This document shows, in pieces, positions 8,318 to 17,248 of a stretch of 37,979 bases of DNA (positions are counted from its first letter, which is position 1; every line of letters begins with the position of its first letter). This DNA is from Candidatus Cloacimonadota bacterium (GTDB taxonomy: Bacteria; Cloacimonadota; Cloacimonadia; Cloacimonadales; JAQVBK01). The notes below the pieces were generated by a model. That model worked only from the letters and a program-made list of their open reading frames with translations, ran no database searches and was not told where the DNA came from. Location: assembly GCA_028690365.1 (NCBI GenBank), contig JAQVBK010000005.1, positions 1 through 37,979 of the forward strand, read 5' to 3'. The translations under genes were made by a program, and so were the position numbers.

Positions 8318-9613
8318 CTACAGCTTCACTACTTTTTCCGATTTGATGCCTTTTGTTACTGCTCTGGTGTCCAGAACGAGTTGTGCTTTGTTGATGATAT
8401 CTTTATAATCGTATTTACTATGATCAGTAATAATAATTACAAGATCATAATCCGAGATTTTATCTAAAGAAACTGATTTATAAGTTTTACCATTGAGCTC
8501 ATTTTTAAAACATGGTACATGAGGGTCATTGTAATCGAAGGTAGTCATACTTTTTTCAAGTTCAACTATTACGTTTTCAATTGGTGATTCTCTCATGTCT
8601 TCGATATCTTTTTTGTATGCAGCTCCCAGGAGAAGGATTTTTGCTTTAGAAATAGCTATACCTTTCTGATTTAGCATTCTGACAGCTTTGTTTACTACAA
8701 ATTCAGGCATTGCCATATTGATCTCACCAGCCAGTTCAATCAATCTGGTATGATAGTTATATTCTCTGGCTTTCCAGGTCAGATAGAAAGGATCAATAGG
8801 TATACAATGACCACCTACTCCCGGTCCCGGATAAAAAGCCATAAATCCATAAGGTTTGGTTTTTGCAGCTTCAATTACTTCCCAGATATCGATTTTCATT
8901 TTTTCACAGAGAATTGTCATCTCATTGGCAAGGGCAATGTTGATATTTCTGAAAGTATTCTCGTAAATTTTCTCCATCTCTGCTACAGCAGGAGATGAAA
9001 CAAGATATACTTCTGCATCAAGAATCATTTCATAGAATTTTTTTGAGATTTGATTACACTTCTCTGTTACTCCACCGACAACTTTGGGAGTATTATGAGT
9101 TTTATATTGTAAATTACCCGGATCAACTCTTTCCGGTGAAAATGCTATAAAAACATCCTTTCCTGCTTCAAAACCCATTTCTTTGAATTTCTTCACAATT
9201 ATTTCTTCAGTAGTGCCGGGATAAGTTGTACTTTCCAGAACCACCAGAGTATCTTTTTTCAAGTGCTGAGCCAGAGAATCCGTCGAAGCCTTTATATAAC
9301 TTGAATCAGGCTGATGATATTTATCTAGTGGAGTTGGAACAGCAATCATGATCACGTCAATATCCTTTATGACGGAATAATCGTGAGTAGCTTTTAGCAT
9401 ACCATTCTCTACCAATTTTTTCATCTCATTATCATCAACATCACCGATGTAGTTTTTCCCTTTGTTTACATTTTCTACACAGAATTTACTGACATCAATT
9501 CCAGTTACCTGATAACCTTTTCTGGCAACTGTTACCGCCATTGGCAGTCCTACATAGCCTAAGCCTATAACTGCAACTTTTGCTTCTTTCTTGTTAATTT
9601 TCTCTAACAACAT
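8318..9613 (-). CDS. wbpA: UDP-N-acetyl-D-hexosamine 6-dehydrogenase (WbpA/TviB type)
   Basis: A nucleotide-sugar dehydrogenase of 431 residues that oxidises UDP-GlcNAc (or UDP-GalNAc) to the uronic acid with NAD+. Seen: Rossmann motif GLGYVGLP (17-24), the ESTTYPGTTEE segment (127-137), the FSPERVDPGN box (159-168), and the catalytic cysteine box GPGVGGHCIPIDPFYL with Cys270. GGHCIPIDP marks the UDP-HexNAc branch, in contrast to GGSCFPKD in ugd. GGAGGAG lies 9 bases before the ATG. It comes 31 bases after ahcY and four bases before the NusG paralogue. The symbol is assigned by family resemblance; the substrate is not proven. Confidence 0.87.
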   Translation of the reverse strand: MLLEKINKKEAKVAVIGLGYVGLPMAVTVARKGYQVTGIDVSKFCVENVNKGKNYIGDVDDNEMKKLVENGMLKATHDYSVIKDIDVIMIAVPTPLDKYHQPDSSYIKASTDSLAQHLKKDTLVVLESTTYPGTTEEIIVKKFKEMGFEAGKDVFIAFSPERVDPGNLQYKTHNTPKVVGGVTEKCNQISKKFYEMILDAEVYLVSSPAVAEMEKIYENTFRNINIALANEMTILCEKMKIDIWEVIEAAKTKPYGFMAFYPGPGVGGHCIPIDPFYLTWKAREYNYHTRLIELAGEINMAMPEFVVNKAVRMLNQKGIAISKAKILLLGAAYKKDIEDMRESPIENVIVELEKSMTTFDYNDPHVPCFKNELNGKTYKSVSLDKISDYDLVIIITDHSKYDYKDIINKAQLVLDTRAVTKGIKSEKVVKL

Positions 9614-9644
9614 TCTTTACGCTCCTCCATTCAGTCTTTATTGA

Positions 9645-11048
9645 TTAATACCTGTAATTGTCAGGTTTATAGGGACCTTCAACAGAAATACCAAGGTAAT
9701 TTGCCTGTTCTTGTGTCAAGATAGTCAATTTTACTCCAAGTTTTTCAAGATGAAGTCTTGCAACTTCTTCATCAAGCTCTTTTGGAAGACAATAAACTCC
9801 AATCTCGTAATTATTTCTCCAGAGATCAATCTGAGCCAAAACCTGATTTGTAAAGGAATTACTCATTACAAAAGAAGGATGTCCTGTTGCATTTCCCAGA
9901 TTTACCAATCTTCCTTCAGAGAGAAGAATAATTGAATGCCCATCAGGGAATTTTATCTCGTCGACCTGAGGTTTTACATTGATTTTCTGTATACCAGGTG
10001 TTGCCAAAAGTCTGTAGACTTCTATTTCACTGTCAAAGTGCCCAATATTACATACGATAGCTTTATCTTTCATTTTTTGCATGTGCTCTACTTTGATTAC
10101 TTTACAGCTTCCTGTAGCAGTCACAAAGATGTCTCCCCGTTCAACCACATTGTCCAACAGATTGACCTCATATCCTTCCATTGCTGCCTGTAAAGCACAG
10201 ATCGGATCAATTTCAGTCACAATCACCCGGGCTCCAAAACCTCTCATTGACTGAGCACAACCTTTCCCGACATCACCAAAACCACATACTACAACCACTT
10301 TTCCGGCAACCATTACATCAGTTCCTCTTTTAATTCCATCAGCTAACGATTCACGACAGCCGTAGAGATTATCAAATTTGGATTTAGTTACCGAATCATT
10401 TACATTAATTGCAGGGAATAAGAGTTTTTGGCTTTCCATCATCTGGTAGAGACGATGAACTCCGGTAGTGGTTTCTTCACTAACTCCTTTAATTTTGGTA
10501 GCTATTTTCTGCCATCGATACGGAAATTTTTGCAAATCAGCAATGATCGATTTGTGTAATTCCAGAATATCATTATTTGAATTGTCCGGTACCGGAAGAA
10601 CTCCGTTTTTCTTGTATTCCTTTTCCAGTCTGGCTCCTTCATGAACCATAAGGGTTGCATCACCGCCATCATCAACAATCAGATCCGGACCTGCTTCTTC
10701 AAACAATAAAGCATTTTTGGTACACCACCAGTATTCTTCCAGAGTTTCACCTTTCCAGGCAAAAACAGATACTCCCATATCTGCAATTGCTGCTGCAGCG
10801 TGATCTTGGGTAGAAAAGATATTACAACTTGCCCATCTGACTTCAGCACCCAGAGCAACCAAAGTTTTTATCAAAACCGCGGTTTGAACAGTCATGTGAA
10901 GACTTCCGGTAATCTTGGCTCCGGCAAGAGGTTTTTGTTCGGAATACCTTTCTTTTAGTGCCATTAAACCCGGCATTTCAATTTCAGCAAGCTCAATTTC
11001 CTTGTGTCCGAACGCAGCCAGATTTATATCTTTAATTCTATTTTTCAT
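9645..11048 (-). CDS. ahcY: Adenosylhomocysteinase (S-adenosyl-L-homocysteine hydrolase)
   Basis: AhcY hydrolyses S-adenosylhomocysteine, the product of SAM-dependent methylations, to adenosine and homocysteine, with tightly bound NAD+. The 467 residues carry the substrate-domain motif [14 protein letters not shown] (74-87), the EETTTG box (Glu192), Lys222 and Asp226 of the substrate site ([11 protein letters not shown]), the NAD-binding GFGDVGKG (256-263), and the C-terminal KPDNYRY tail that reaches the neighbouring subunit's NAD site. The long bacterial form with the roughly 40-residue insert is present ([20 protein letters not shown] region). A small hairpin overlaps part of its AAGAGG ribosome binding site. 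It is 34 bases after pnp and probably co-transcribed. Confidence 0.97.
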   Translation of the reverse strand: MKNRIKDINLAAFGHKEIELAEIEMPGLMALKERYSEQKPLAGAKITGSLHMTVQTAVLIKTLVALGAEVRWASCNIFSTQDHAAAAIADMGVSVFAWKGETLEEYWWCTKNALLFEEAGPDLIVDDGGDATLMVHEGARLEKEYKKNGVLPVPDNSNNDILELHKSIIADLQKFPYRWQKIATKIKGVSEETTTGVHRLYQMMESQKLLFPAINVNDSVTKSKFDNLYGCRESLADGIKRGTDVMVAGKVVVVCGFGDVGKGCAQSMRGFGARVIVTEIDPICALQAAMEGYEVNLLDNVVERGDIFVTATGSCKVIKVEHMQKMKDKAIVCNIGHFDSEIEVYRLLATPGIQKINVKPQVDEIKFPDGHSIILLSEGRLVNLGNATGHPSFVMSNSFTNQVLAQIDLWRNNYEIGVYCLPKELDEEVARLHLEKLGVKLTILTQEQANYLGISVEGPYKPDNYRY

Positions 11049-11056
11049 AGGTACCT

Positions 11057-11080
11057 CTTACGGGTTTCTCTGACCCTAAG
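11057..11080 (-). promoter_or_regulatory. Small hairpin over the ahcY ribosome binding site
   Basis: In the 34-base pnp-ahcY gap the minus strand reads CTTAGGGT, a 7-base loop, then ACCC-G-TAAG. It forms an 8-pair stem with one bulge. The last three stem bases overlap the AAGAGG Shine-Dalgarno (11054-11059) that lies five bases before the ahcY ATG. It could lower ahcY translation or mark the 3' end of pnp. It is too small to be a known SAH riboswitch. Confidence 0.4.
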
Positions 11081-11082
11081 CG

Positions 11083-13239
11083 TTAATTTTCTTCTTTATT
11101 TTCTCTGTTTTTAGAAGACTGTTTTGGGGGTTCAGGGTTCCCTTCGATTCCTTTCATAGAAAGACTTATCTTCCCTTTGTCGATTCCCATAAGCTGTACT
11201 TTAACTTTATCTCCGATTTTGATAAAATCTTCAATTCGGGAGACACGTGATGTGTGTATATTAGAAATATGAACCATTCCATCTTTGAAACCGCTCATGA
11301 ATTTCACGAAAACGCCATAAGATTCTATACGAAAAACAACGCCTTCATAGATTTTCCCTACCGTAGGGACATCTACAATTGCATGGATAATTTCAATAGC
11401 ATTATCCATTGCTTCTCTTGATGTTGAAGCAACTGAAACAGATCCGTCATCATCAATGTTAATCTGTACTCCAGTTTCCTCAATTATGCGTTTAATCATC
11501 TTCCCGCCGGGACCAATGAGTTCGCCAATCTTATCAGTAGGTATAGAGATTACTTCAATTCGGGGAGCAAAAGGTGAAAGTTCTTTTCTGGTAGTATTGA
11601 TTGTTTTCTTAATCTGATCCAGAATATAAAGTCTGGCAGTCTTAGCTTTAGCTAAAGCAATCGTCATAATTTCTTTTGTAATTCCCTCTATCTTGATATC
11701 CATCTGCATTGCAGTAATACCTTCATCAGTTCCGGTAACCTTGAAATCCATATCTCCCAGATGATCTTCCAAACCCATAATATCGGTTAGAACTACAAAT
11801 TTATCACCTTCAAGAATAAGTCCGTTAGCTATACCTGCTACCGGTTTTTTTATGGGAACACCGGCTGCCATTAGTGCAAGTGTACCGCTACAAACAGTTG
11901 CCATTGACGATGAACCATTAGACTCCAGAATCTCCGAGACTATTCTTATTGTATAGGGAAATTTGCTTTTATCGGGAATCACCGGCATCAAAGCTCTTTC
12001 GGCGAGAGCACCGTGTCCGAGTTCTCTTCTTCCCGGAGGTCTCAATCCACCTGCTTCACCAACACTGAAGGGTGGGAAATTATAGTGGAGAAAATAAGTT
12101 TTTTTGTATTCTGTTTCCAATCCATCAATTATTTGCTCATCAGAGCCAACGCCTACAGTAACAGTGCCCAATGATTGAGTTTCTCCTCTTGTGAAAAGAG
12201 CTGAGCCATGAACCCGTGGAAGTATGTCGACTTCGCAGGTAATAGGTCTGATTTCATCCATTGTTCTGCCGTCAACTCTATGATTGTCAAACAAAATTGC
12301 TTCCCTGACAAATTTCCTTAAAGTGTTTTCATACCCTGATTTTATATGTTTTTGAGATATCTCAAATTCTTCCGGAGTCATTTTCTCTTTGAAGAATTCC
12401 AAAGTTCTTGCTTTCAGATTATCAAATGCTTCATATCGTTCCAGTTTACCAAGCAAATGTGCTGCAGAACTTATTTCTCTGCCAAATTCATTCTGAATTG
12501 TTTCAAGAATATTTTTCGGGATTATATCAAGTTCAATCTCGAGCTTCTCTTTGCCGGCTTCAGCAATAAATTCTTTGAGAAAACGATTAATCTTTTTGAT
12601 TTCCTCATGTCCTTTATAAGTTGCTTCCAACATCATTTCCTCAGAAATTTCGGATGCTCCGGATTCAATCATAACTATTGAGGTTTCTGTTCCAGCCACA
12701 GCAAGGTCAAGTTTTGATTGAGTCATCTGCTCAATAGTTGGATAGATTTCTATTTCATCATTAATAATACCAACAGAAACTCCGGCAACAGGTCCATGAA
12801 AAGGAATATCTGAAATTCCCAGTGCAGCCGCAGTGGCTGTTAAAGCCATGATTCCCGGATCATTTTCACCGTCATAAGAGAGTACCGTTATCACTATATG
12901 TACATTGTTTCTGAACCCATCAGGGAAAAGAGGTCTGATTGCCCTGTCAATTAGCCTGGCATTAAGAGTGGCATTAACCGATGGTTTAGCTTCTCTTTTT
13001 ATAAATCCCCCCGGAATCTTCCCGGCTGCATACATTTTTTCTATGTAATCTACCGTTAACGGGAAGAAATCCAGTTCCATATTCGCATCTTTTGAACAGG
13101 TTGCAGTAGCCAGTAAACTGGTGCCACCTATTACCATAAAGACAGCTCCGTTAGCTTGTTTCGCCATTCTGCCGGTTTCTAGAGAGAGTTCTCTTCCGGC
13201 AATTGTGATTGATTTCTTTTTTATATCAAAATTGTGCAT
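11083..13239 (-). CDS. pnp: Polyribonucleotide nucleotidyltransferase (PNPase)
   Basis: PNPase degrades RNA 3' to 5' by phosphorolysis and is a core of bacterial RNA turnover. The 718-residue protein has two RNase PH domains with a helical linker (the second includes FPPFSVGEAG, RRELGHGALAERAL and the SNGSSSMA segment), then a KH domain (IGELIGPGGKMIKRI) and an S1 domain (GKIYEGVVFRIESYGVFVKF, HISNI), and a short charged tail. All expected domains and motifs are intact. AAGGAG lies six bases before the ATG. The gene follows rpsO, the order found in many bacteria, with a terminator-like hairpin between them. Confidence 0.98.
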   Translation of the reverse strand: MHNFDIKKKSITIAGRELSLETGRMAKQANGAVFMVIGGTSLLATATCSKDANMELDFFPLTVDYIEKMYAAGKIPGGFIKREAKPSVNATLNARLIDRAIRPLFPDGFRNNVHIVITVLSYDGENDPGIMALTATAAALGISDIPFHGPVAGVSVGIINDEIEIYPTIEQMTQSKLDLAVAGTETSIVMIESGASEISEEMMLEATYKGHEEIKKINRFLKEFIAEAGKEKLEIELDIIPKNILETIQNEFGREISSAAHLLGKLERYEAFDNLKARTLEFFKEKMTPEEFEISQKHIKSGYENTLRKFVREAILFDNHRVDGRTMDEIRPITCEVDILPRVHGSALFTRGETQSLGTVTVGVGSDEQIIDGLETEYKKTYFLHYNFPPFSVGEAGGLRPPGRRELGHGALAERALMPVIPDKSKFPYTIRIVSEILESNGSSSMATVCSGTLALMAAGVPIKKPVAGIANGLILEGDKFVVLTDIMGLEDHLGDMDFKVTGTDEGITAMQMDIKIEGITKEIMTIALAKAKTARLYILDQIKKTINTTRKELSPFAPRIEVISIPTDKIGELIGPGGKMIKRIIEETGVQINIDDDGSVSVASTSREAMDNAIEIIHAIVDVPTVGKIYEGVVFRIESYGVFVKFMSGFKDGMVHISNIHTSRVSRIEDFIKIGDKVKVQLMGIDKGKISLSMKGIEGNPEPPKQSSKNRENKEEN

Positions 13240-13254
13240 TTATTCTCCTTAAAA

Positions 13255-13279
13255 TAAAAAAAGGGGAAATCTCCCCTTT
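13255..13279 (-). terminator. Terminator-like hairpin between rpsO and pnp
   Basis: On the minus strand AAAGGGGA and TCCCCTTT form an 8-pair stem with a 4-base loop, followed directly by a run of T. It lies after the rpsO stop and just before the pnp ribosome binding site. It looks like an intrinsic terminator or attenuator that would lower pnp relative to rpsO. In Escherichia coli this gap holds an RNase III site used for pnp autocontrol; whether that applies here is unknown. Confidence 0.75.
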
Positions 13280-13286
13280 CATAATG

Positions 13287-13556
13287 CTATTTTCTTAATC
13301 CCAGAGCACTGATTAATTTTCTGTAGCGCTCAATGTCCGCCTTCATGATGTAGTTGAGTAATCTTCTTCGTTGTCCGATAATCTTAAGAAGACCTCTTCT
13401 GGAATGAAAATCTTTCTTGTGTACTTTGAGATGCTCAGTTAAATCCTTGATTCGTTGACTCAGTAAAGCTACTTGAACTTCTGGGGAGCCCGTATCTGAA
13501 TCATGGAGTTTAAACTCTGCCATAATTGCCGTTTTGGCTTCGGGTTTTAGTCCCAT
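13287..13556 (-). CDS. rpsO: 30S ribosomal protein S15
   Basis: An 89-residue S15, the usual length, which binds the central domain of 16S rRNA early in 30S assembly. Conserved segments are present: [51 protein letters not shown] lies just before the ATG. It is the first gene of the long minus-strand run through pnp and ahcY. Confidence 0.98.
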   Translation of the reverse strand: MGLKPEAKTAIMAEFKLHDSDTGSPEVQVALLSQRIKDLTEHLKVHKKDFHSRRGLLKIIGQRRRLLNYIMKADIERYRKLISALGLRK

Positions 13557-13594
13557 TTCTTCCTCCTGTATATTTTTTGCAAAAAAAAGTTTGG

Positions 13595-13610
13595 CGGTTT
13601 CTTTGTAAAG
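13595..13610 (-). promoter_or_regulatory. Upstream box shared with the beta-helix gene
   Basis: The minus strand reads CTTTACAAAGAAACCG here. A near copy with one extra A lies at 16581-16597, and both boxes end 39 bases before a start codon (rpsO at 13556, beta-helix gene at 16542). It contains a TTTACA that could be a -35 box, but no convincing -10 follows at 17 bases. It may be part of a promoter or a transcription start region. Confidence 0.3.
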
Positions 13611-13815
13611 ATTTTTTTCTTATCTATTATAAATAAAAGAGTTAGATATATTTCTCAATGTCCGTAACTGTTCCGCAGTAGGTATCTCTGACAAAATTTG
13701 TGTTTTCTATTGATAAAATTATTTACAATATTGCCTTTTACTATCCATGAAACAGAATGATTAATGGACTTGGAGTTTTCAAATTACTTCTTTCCCTGCA
13801 GAAATCAATACACTA

Positions 13816-14337
13816 CTATGAAGATATTTCTGATTCAGCTTTTTTATCCAATTCTTTTGCAGCAAGTTCTTTCTCCATCTCCTTTCTTTTTTTCTCATTC
13901 TTTATCTTGATTTCTTTGCGTAATTTGTTTATTTCATCATCGGTAATCGTAAGGTATTGCAATTTCAAGTGACGATAACCTTTACTGTTGTCACCAACTT
14001 GATCTATTCTCTCCCATTTAACCGGTGAAGCAATAATTTTATAGAAATATGCTTTTCGGTTCTTTCCAGTTCTCTTCTTGATACAATCAAATGCTGTTTT
14101 CATTAGTAATTTAGCATTGAGTTCGCTTAACTCTGATACTCTCAATGCATTTCTGACTTCTTTTTTTTTGAGTTTAATAGTCTCGGTTTCGATAGTAATA
14201 AATTCCTCATTGACTCTTTCCCATTTGAAATCAGCTTCGGTCTGCCTAAGACAAGTTTCAAACTCATCAGTCAGATCGATTGAAGCGTTTTCTTTGTTGA
14301 TTTTTTCAATCCACTTAGTCAATTCGGTTTCTTTCAT
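13816..14337 (-). CDS. Unknown charged protein with a C-terminal coiled coil
   Basis: A 173-residue protein that I do not recognise. It is rich in K and E, lacks a signal peptide and membrane segments, and has a C-terminal helix (about residues 130-170, heptad-like KLRKEIKIKNEKKRKEMEKE) likely to form a coiled coil. A repeated short theme KWERV / KWERI occurs at about residues 38-42 and 107-111, which may point to two related subdomains. It starts 12 bases after the beta-helix gene on the same strand; GGGAG abuts the ATG and an AGG lies further upstream, so the start is only fairly sure. Cytoplasmic location is likely. Confidence 0.7.
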   Translation of the reverse strand: MKETELTKWIEKINKENASIDLTDEFETCLRQTEADFKWERVNEEFITIETETIKLKKKEVRNALRVSELSELNAKLLMKTAFDCIKKRTGKNRKAYFYKIIASPVKWERIDQVGDNSKGYRHLKLQYLTITDDEINKLRKEIKIKNEKKRKEMEKELAAKELDKKAESEISS

Positions 14338-14349
14338 CTCCCTAACCTG

Positions 14350-15852
14350 TCATTTTAGTATAATCAACTTTCTCGCAGAAGAATTCCTGTCTGTTTTAAT
14401 TACTGCAAAATATATCCCCGAAGCAATTTTCCCTTTTTTCCCATTTATCTTCCAAATCGCTTCGTGATTACCAAAGTTCTTAATTCCTGTAAAAACAGTA
14501 TCAACTTTTCTGCCCTTAATATCGTAGATTTTAATATCAACATTAGTTTTTTCTTTTAGGGAGAATCTAAGCATCGGGTTATTCCCCGTTCTTTCTGAAC
14601 TCAATCTAAAAGGATTAGGGTAAATCATTAATTCCACTCTTGATTCCACGTTATTGTTTTCAGAACCAATATACGGTTGAAATTCAAAAGCTCCTATATC
14701 AATTTCCGATATTCCATCATCGGAACCATCCACAATACGTTGATTTCCAGCCAGATCACAATCTTCAAGATAGCTTTCGATTCTACTAGAGAAACCTGAA
14801 TCTATGCAAGGAGATAATTCGGAGAGTTGGTAGTCACAGTCAGCAAAATCAAAAAACATTGGATTGTCTGAAATGTTACCTTTACCTGGATATCCTTCTT
14901 CAATACAATTGTAGCTTGTATAGAAAGGCTTTCCCTCCCGAATCTGAATCGGTTCAAAAAAACTAGTGGGATTTTGCCAAATAATGTTGTTTTGAATCGA
15001 AGGCTTAGATAACAAATTGTGAATTACTGCCGTATCATAAGCATATTGATCATTCAGAAGGGTATTTCCTGCAATAGTGTTATTGATAACTTTAGGATAT
15101 GAATCCAGAAAATATAAGGCTGATCCGGCAACCAGAGCATAGTTATTGTAGAAAAGATTCCCGGAAATAACAGGATTGGCAAAGCCTTCTGTGAAAATTG
15201 CAGCACCATAATGAGCATAGTTATTGCGGAATATACAATTTTTTATTTCCAGATTGAAGCTGCCCTTAATCGACAATGCTCCACCATAAGCATCTGAAGA
15301 TAAAGCTTTTGCGTACTCAAAAGTAGTATATTTGAATAAAGATGTTTCATTCAGCGCTGAAGGATAATCAAAAGTAATTCCCTTCCAGCTACCCATAGTT
15401 TGTTCATCAAAATCGAAAAGGAAGGGATATCTGCTGATAAAAAGAATCGGTTCATCAACTGTTCCTTCAGAATATATTGTTCCGAGTACATGGATTCCGT
15501 AAAAATCATTGAACTCGACAACAGTTCCGGGAGCAATGGTCAAAACAGCATCCGATAGGATTGACAATTCTCCGGTTACTCTAATCGTATCGGCATTCCA
15601 GAACTCATCTCCAGCAATCTCTCCGGAGACTTCGATCAGACTTCTTCTGAAACCAAAATCTTTTTTTGGCGAGATGCTTGGGAGATTGTGGATTTGAATT
15701 AACGGTTCTCCCCAGGTCTGACACCCATAATTAACTGCCGGAGAACCCGGTGCTGGTCGGTAATCTCCATTTTCCGGATCAATCAGTTGAGGATCTTCAC
15801 CTATTATATTGTTTGAAGGAGGCAACCCGGCCTCTTCCCATGCCGTAGGCAC
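14350..15852 (-). pseudogene. Secreted beta-helix protein with sorting domain, 3' part of an interrupted gene
   Basis: Five hundred codons in the same frame as the segment at 15868-16542, from which it is separated by two TGA codons (15868-15870 and 15856-15858). It has parallel beta-helix repeats (NCIFRNNYAHYGAAIF, NLFYNNYALVAGSALYF, NTIAGNTLL, NNIIWQNP), a cluster of short lines such as DPENGDYRPAPGSPAVNYG typical of right-handed beta-helix cell-surface proteins, and a C-terminal domain starting YPNPFRLS and ending GIYFAVIKTDRNSSARKLII. That domain is of the FlgD-like / type IX-like sorting kind seen in Cloacimonadota and relatives. The first possible start (GTG at 15852) has no convincing ribosome binding site, so independent translation is unlikely. 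Read through, the whole gene would have 730 codons. Confidence 0.8.
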
Positions 15853-15867
15853 GACTCAGCCATACTC

Positions 15868-16542
15868 TCAGAGCAAGCCAAATTGTCTTAGTAATTGGGT
15901 ATTGAGAGAATCTGCTGAATGGAAACTCCAATTGTCAATCAATGTAGGAAAACCATAGACTTCCATTTGGATTGATGGAGCATAATTTAGACCTGTAGGT
16001 AACCATGATGTTGAATATCCATTTGTATAGATATAATCCCAGCCAGTATTCTGGGCATCCACCACAATGTTTCTTTCCAAAGTTATTCCTTCACCGGTAC
16101 CCTGTAGTCTAATTCCATAATCATGGGGTTTGTACATGGTCACATATTTAACCGATCCAAACGGTTGAAGCTCATATAGGTCTGCAGTAATTCCACGATA
16201 TCTGATATTTCCGTTGATAATCACACAATCACTTATGTCCAATCTGTTATCACAATACGAAATACATAGCTGTTCACCCTGTAGATCAATAATTGCGCCA
16301 TTACCCACAATTATAACATTGCAGCCATCTTCTCCATAAAGTTCATACTCGTTAGTATTTAGTGACTTCCCGATGAGCAACCCACCAGTATAAATCTGTC
16401 CGGTATTTAGAATAATTACTTTGTTGTAACTAATACCGTTTAACTCACCGGGTTCTGCCATCTCGAAAGCCTGCCTTAGGGTTTGCGCATTTACAAACAT
16501 GACCCAAAGGAGTGCAAAAAATATTGTGATTAGTTTCTTCAT
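15868..16542 (-). pseudogene. Secreted beta-helix protein, 5' part with signal peptide
   Basis: The first 224 codons of the interrupted gene continued at 14350-15852. The N-terminus is a signal peptide (MKKLITIFFALLWVMFVNAQ, cleavage expected near NA-Q). The rest has short beta-strand repeats (VIIVGNGAIIDLQGEQ, RLDISDCVIINGNIRYRG) like a right-handed parallel beta-helix, as in pectate-lyase-like or copper-binding NosD-like folds. The ribosome binding site GAGAGG precedes the ATG. The frame ends at a TGA at 15868-15870, and a second in-frame TGA lies nine bases later. Alone it would be a secreted fragment without the C-terminal sorting domain. Substitution of tryptophan codons or an assembly error are the simplest explanations. 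Confidence 0.8.
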
Positions 16543-16580
16543 ATCTGCCTCTCAGATGAAATAATTCTCTGTTAAAAATA

Positions 16581-16597
16581 CGGTTTCTTTTGTAAAG
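16581..16597 (-). promoter_or_regulatory. Upstream box shared with rpsO
   Basis: The minus strand reads CTTTACAAAAGAAACCG, ending 39 bases before the ATG of the beta-helix gene. The rpsO gene has the same box, one A shorter, at the same distance. The equal spacing is the reason to note it; the function is unknown. Confidence 0.3.
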
Positions 16598-16642
16598 TGT
16601 TTTGTATATTAAAAATGTTTTTCAGAGTAGTTGGATAATAAA

Positions 16643-16718
16643 TGGTGGAGCATAGCGGGATCGAACCGCTGACCTCCACACTGCCAGTGTGGCGCTCTCC
16701 CAGCTGAGCTAATGCCCC
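16643..16718 (-). tRNA. tRNA-Ala (anticodon GGC)
   Basis: A 76-base tRNA on the minus strand. The acceptor GGGGCAT pairs with ATGCTCC (one G-T pair), followed by discriminator A and an encoded CCA. The anticodon arm is CCACA-CTGGCAG-TGTGG with anticodon GGC. The T arm is CAGCG/GTTCGATC/CGCTA-type with GTTCGAT. The D arm has AGCTCAGCTGGGAGAGC. All canonical features are present. Confidence 0.97.
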
Positions 16719-17248
16719 ATTTGCGTAAGCAAAATTTTATTCTCTGTTTTTCAGTCAAGAAATATTTGCCGCATAATGTTTCCTGATTGTCAGGAGTCCC
16801 TTATCCTGAAAGTATTCGGAATGACTTCAGTTGTATATGCCCGAAGTCCCGCAAGAGAATGATCCGACCATGTATTAAGAAATTTCAGTCGTTAGTCTAT
16901 AACTTTACTCATTAGGAAATATTTTTATTGGAGTAATTTAAAATTTTCAATATTATCAGAAAACATTGCTTGCTTTATTTGCTTTAGGGTTTTCCAATTC
17001 TTTTTATTAAATAGTAAATATAGGTGCTTGACACCATTAACTACTTATAAAAATTGGCTTCATCATTTTCGAGTTTTGGATTCTAAAGCGATTGCCATGA
17101 ATTCATAACCGATGGGTATAAACGGAAACGGTTATGCCTCCCGTGATAACATGCAAGATCATTATATTGCTGAAATATCAAATTTGGAAAGAAGATGAAC
17201 GTAAATAATATTATTTCTTCTTTCCCTCATTGTATCAAAGGGGGAACA
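16719..17248. other. Non-coding stretch between tRNA-Ala and pruA
   Basis: About 530 bases with no convincing gene on either strand. It contains a small hairpin (TCCTGA-TTG-TCAGGA, 16781-16795) and an 8-bp inverted repeat at 17104-17136. An ATG at 17195 is in frame with pruA but would add 18 residues not seen in the family. A TTGACA at 17029-17034 has only an AT-rich sequence after it and no good -10. The promoter of pruA must lie here but I cannot fix it. Confidence 0.6.
17104..17136. repeat. 8-bp inverted repeat upstream of pruA
   Basis: CATAACCG at 17104-17111 is matched by CGGTTATG at 17129-17136, with 17 bases between. It lies about 110 bases before the pruA start. It may be an operator or an RNA hairpin in the leader; no regulator can be named. 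Confidence 0.4.

Noticed and set aside
14350-16542. Alternative genetic code with TGA as a sense codon
   Set aside because: TGA ends hydE, hydF and the second nuoF-like gene at normal family lengths, and no other gene in the window contains in-frame TGA.
17195-17248. N-terminal extension of pruA
   Set aside because: The 18 added residues have no counterpart in the ALDH4 family, while the ATG at 17249 has AAAGGGGG upstream and gives the normal N-terminus.
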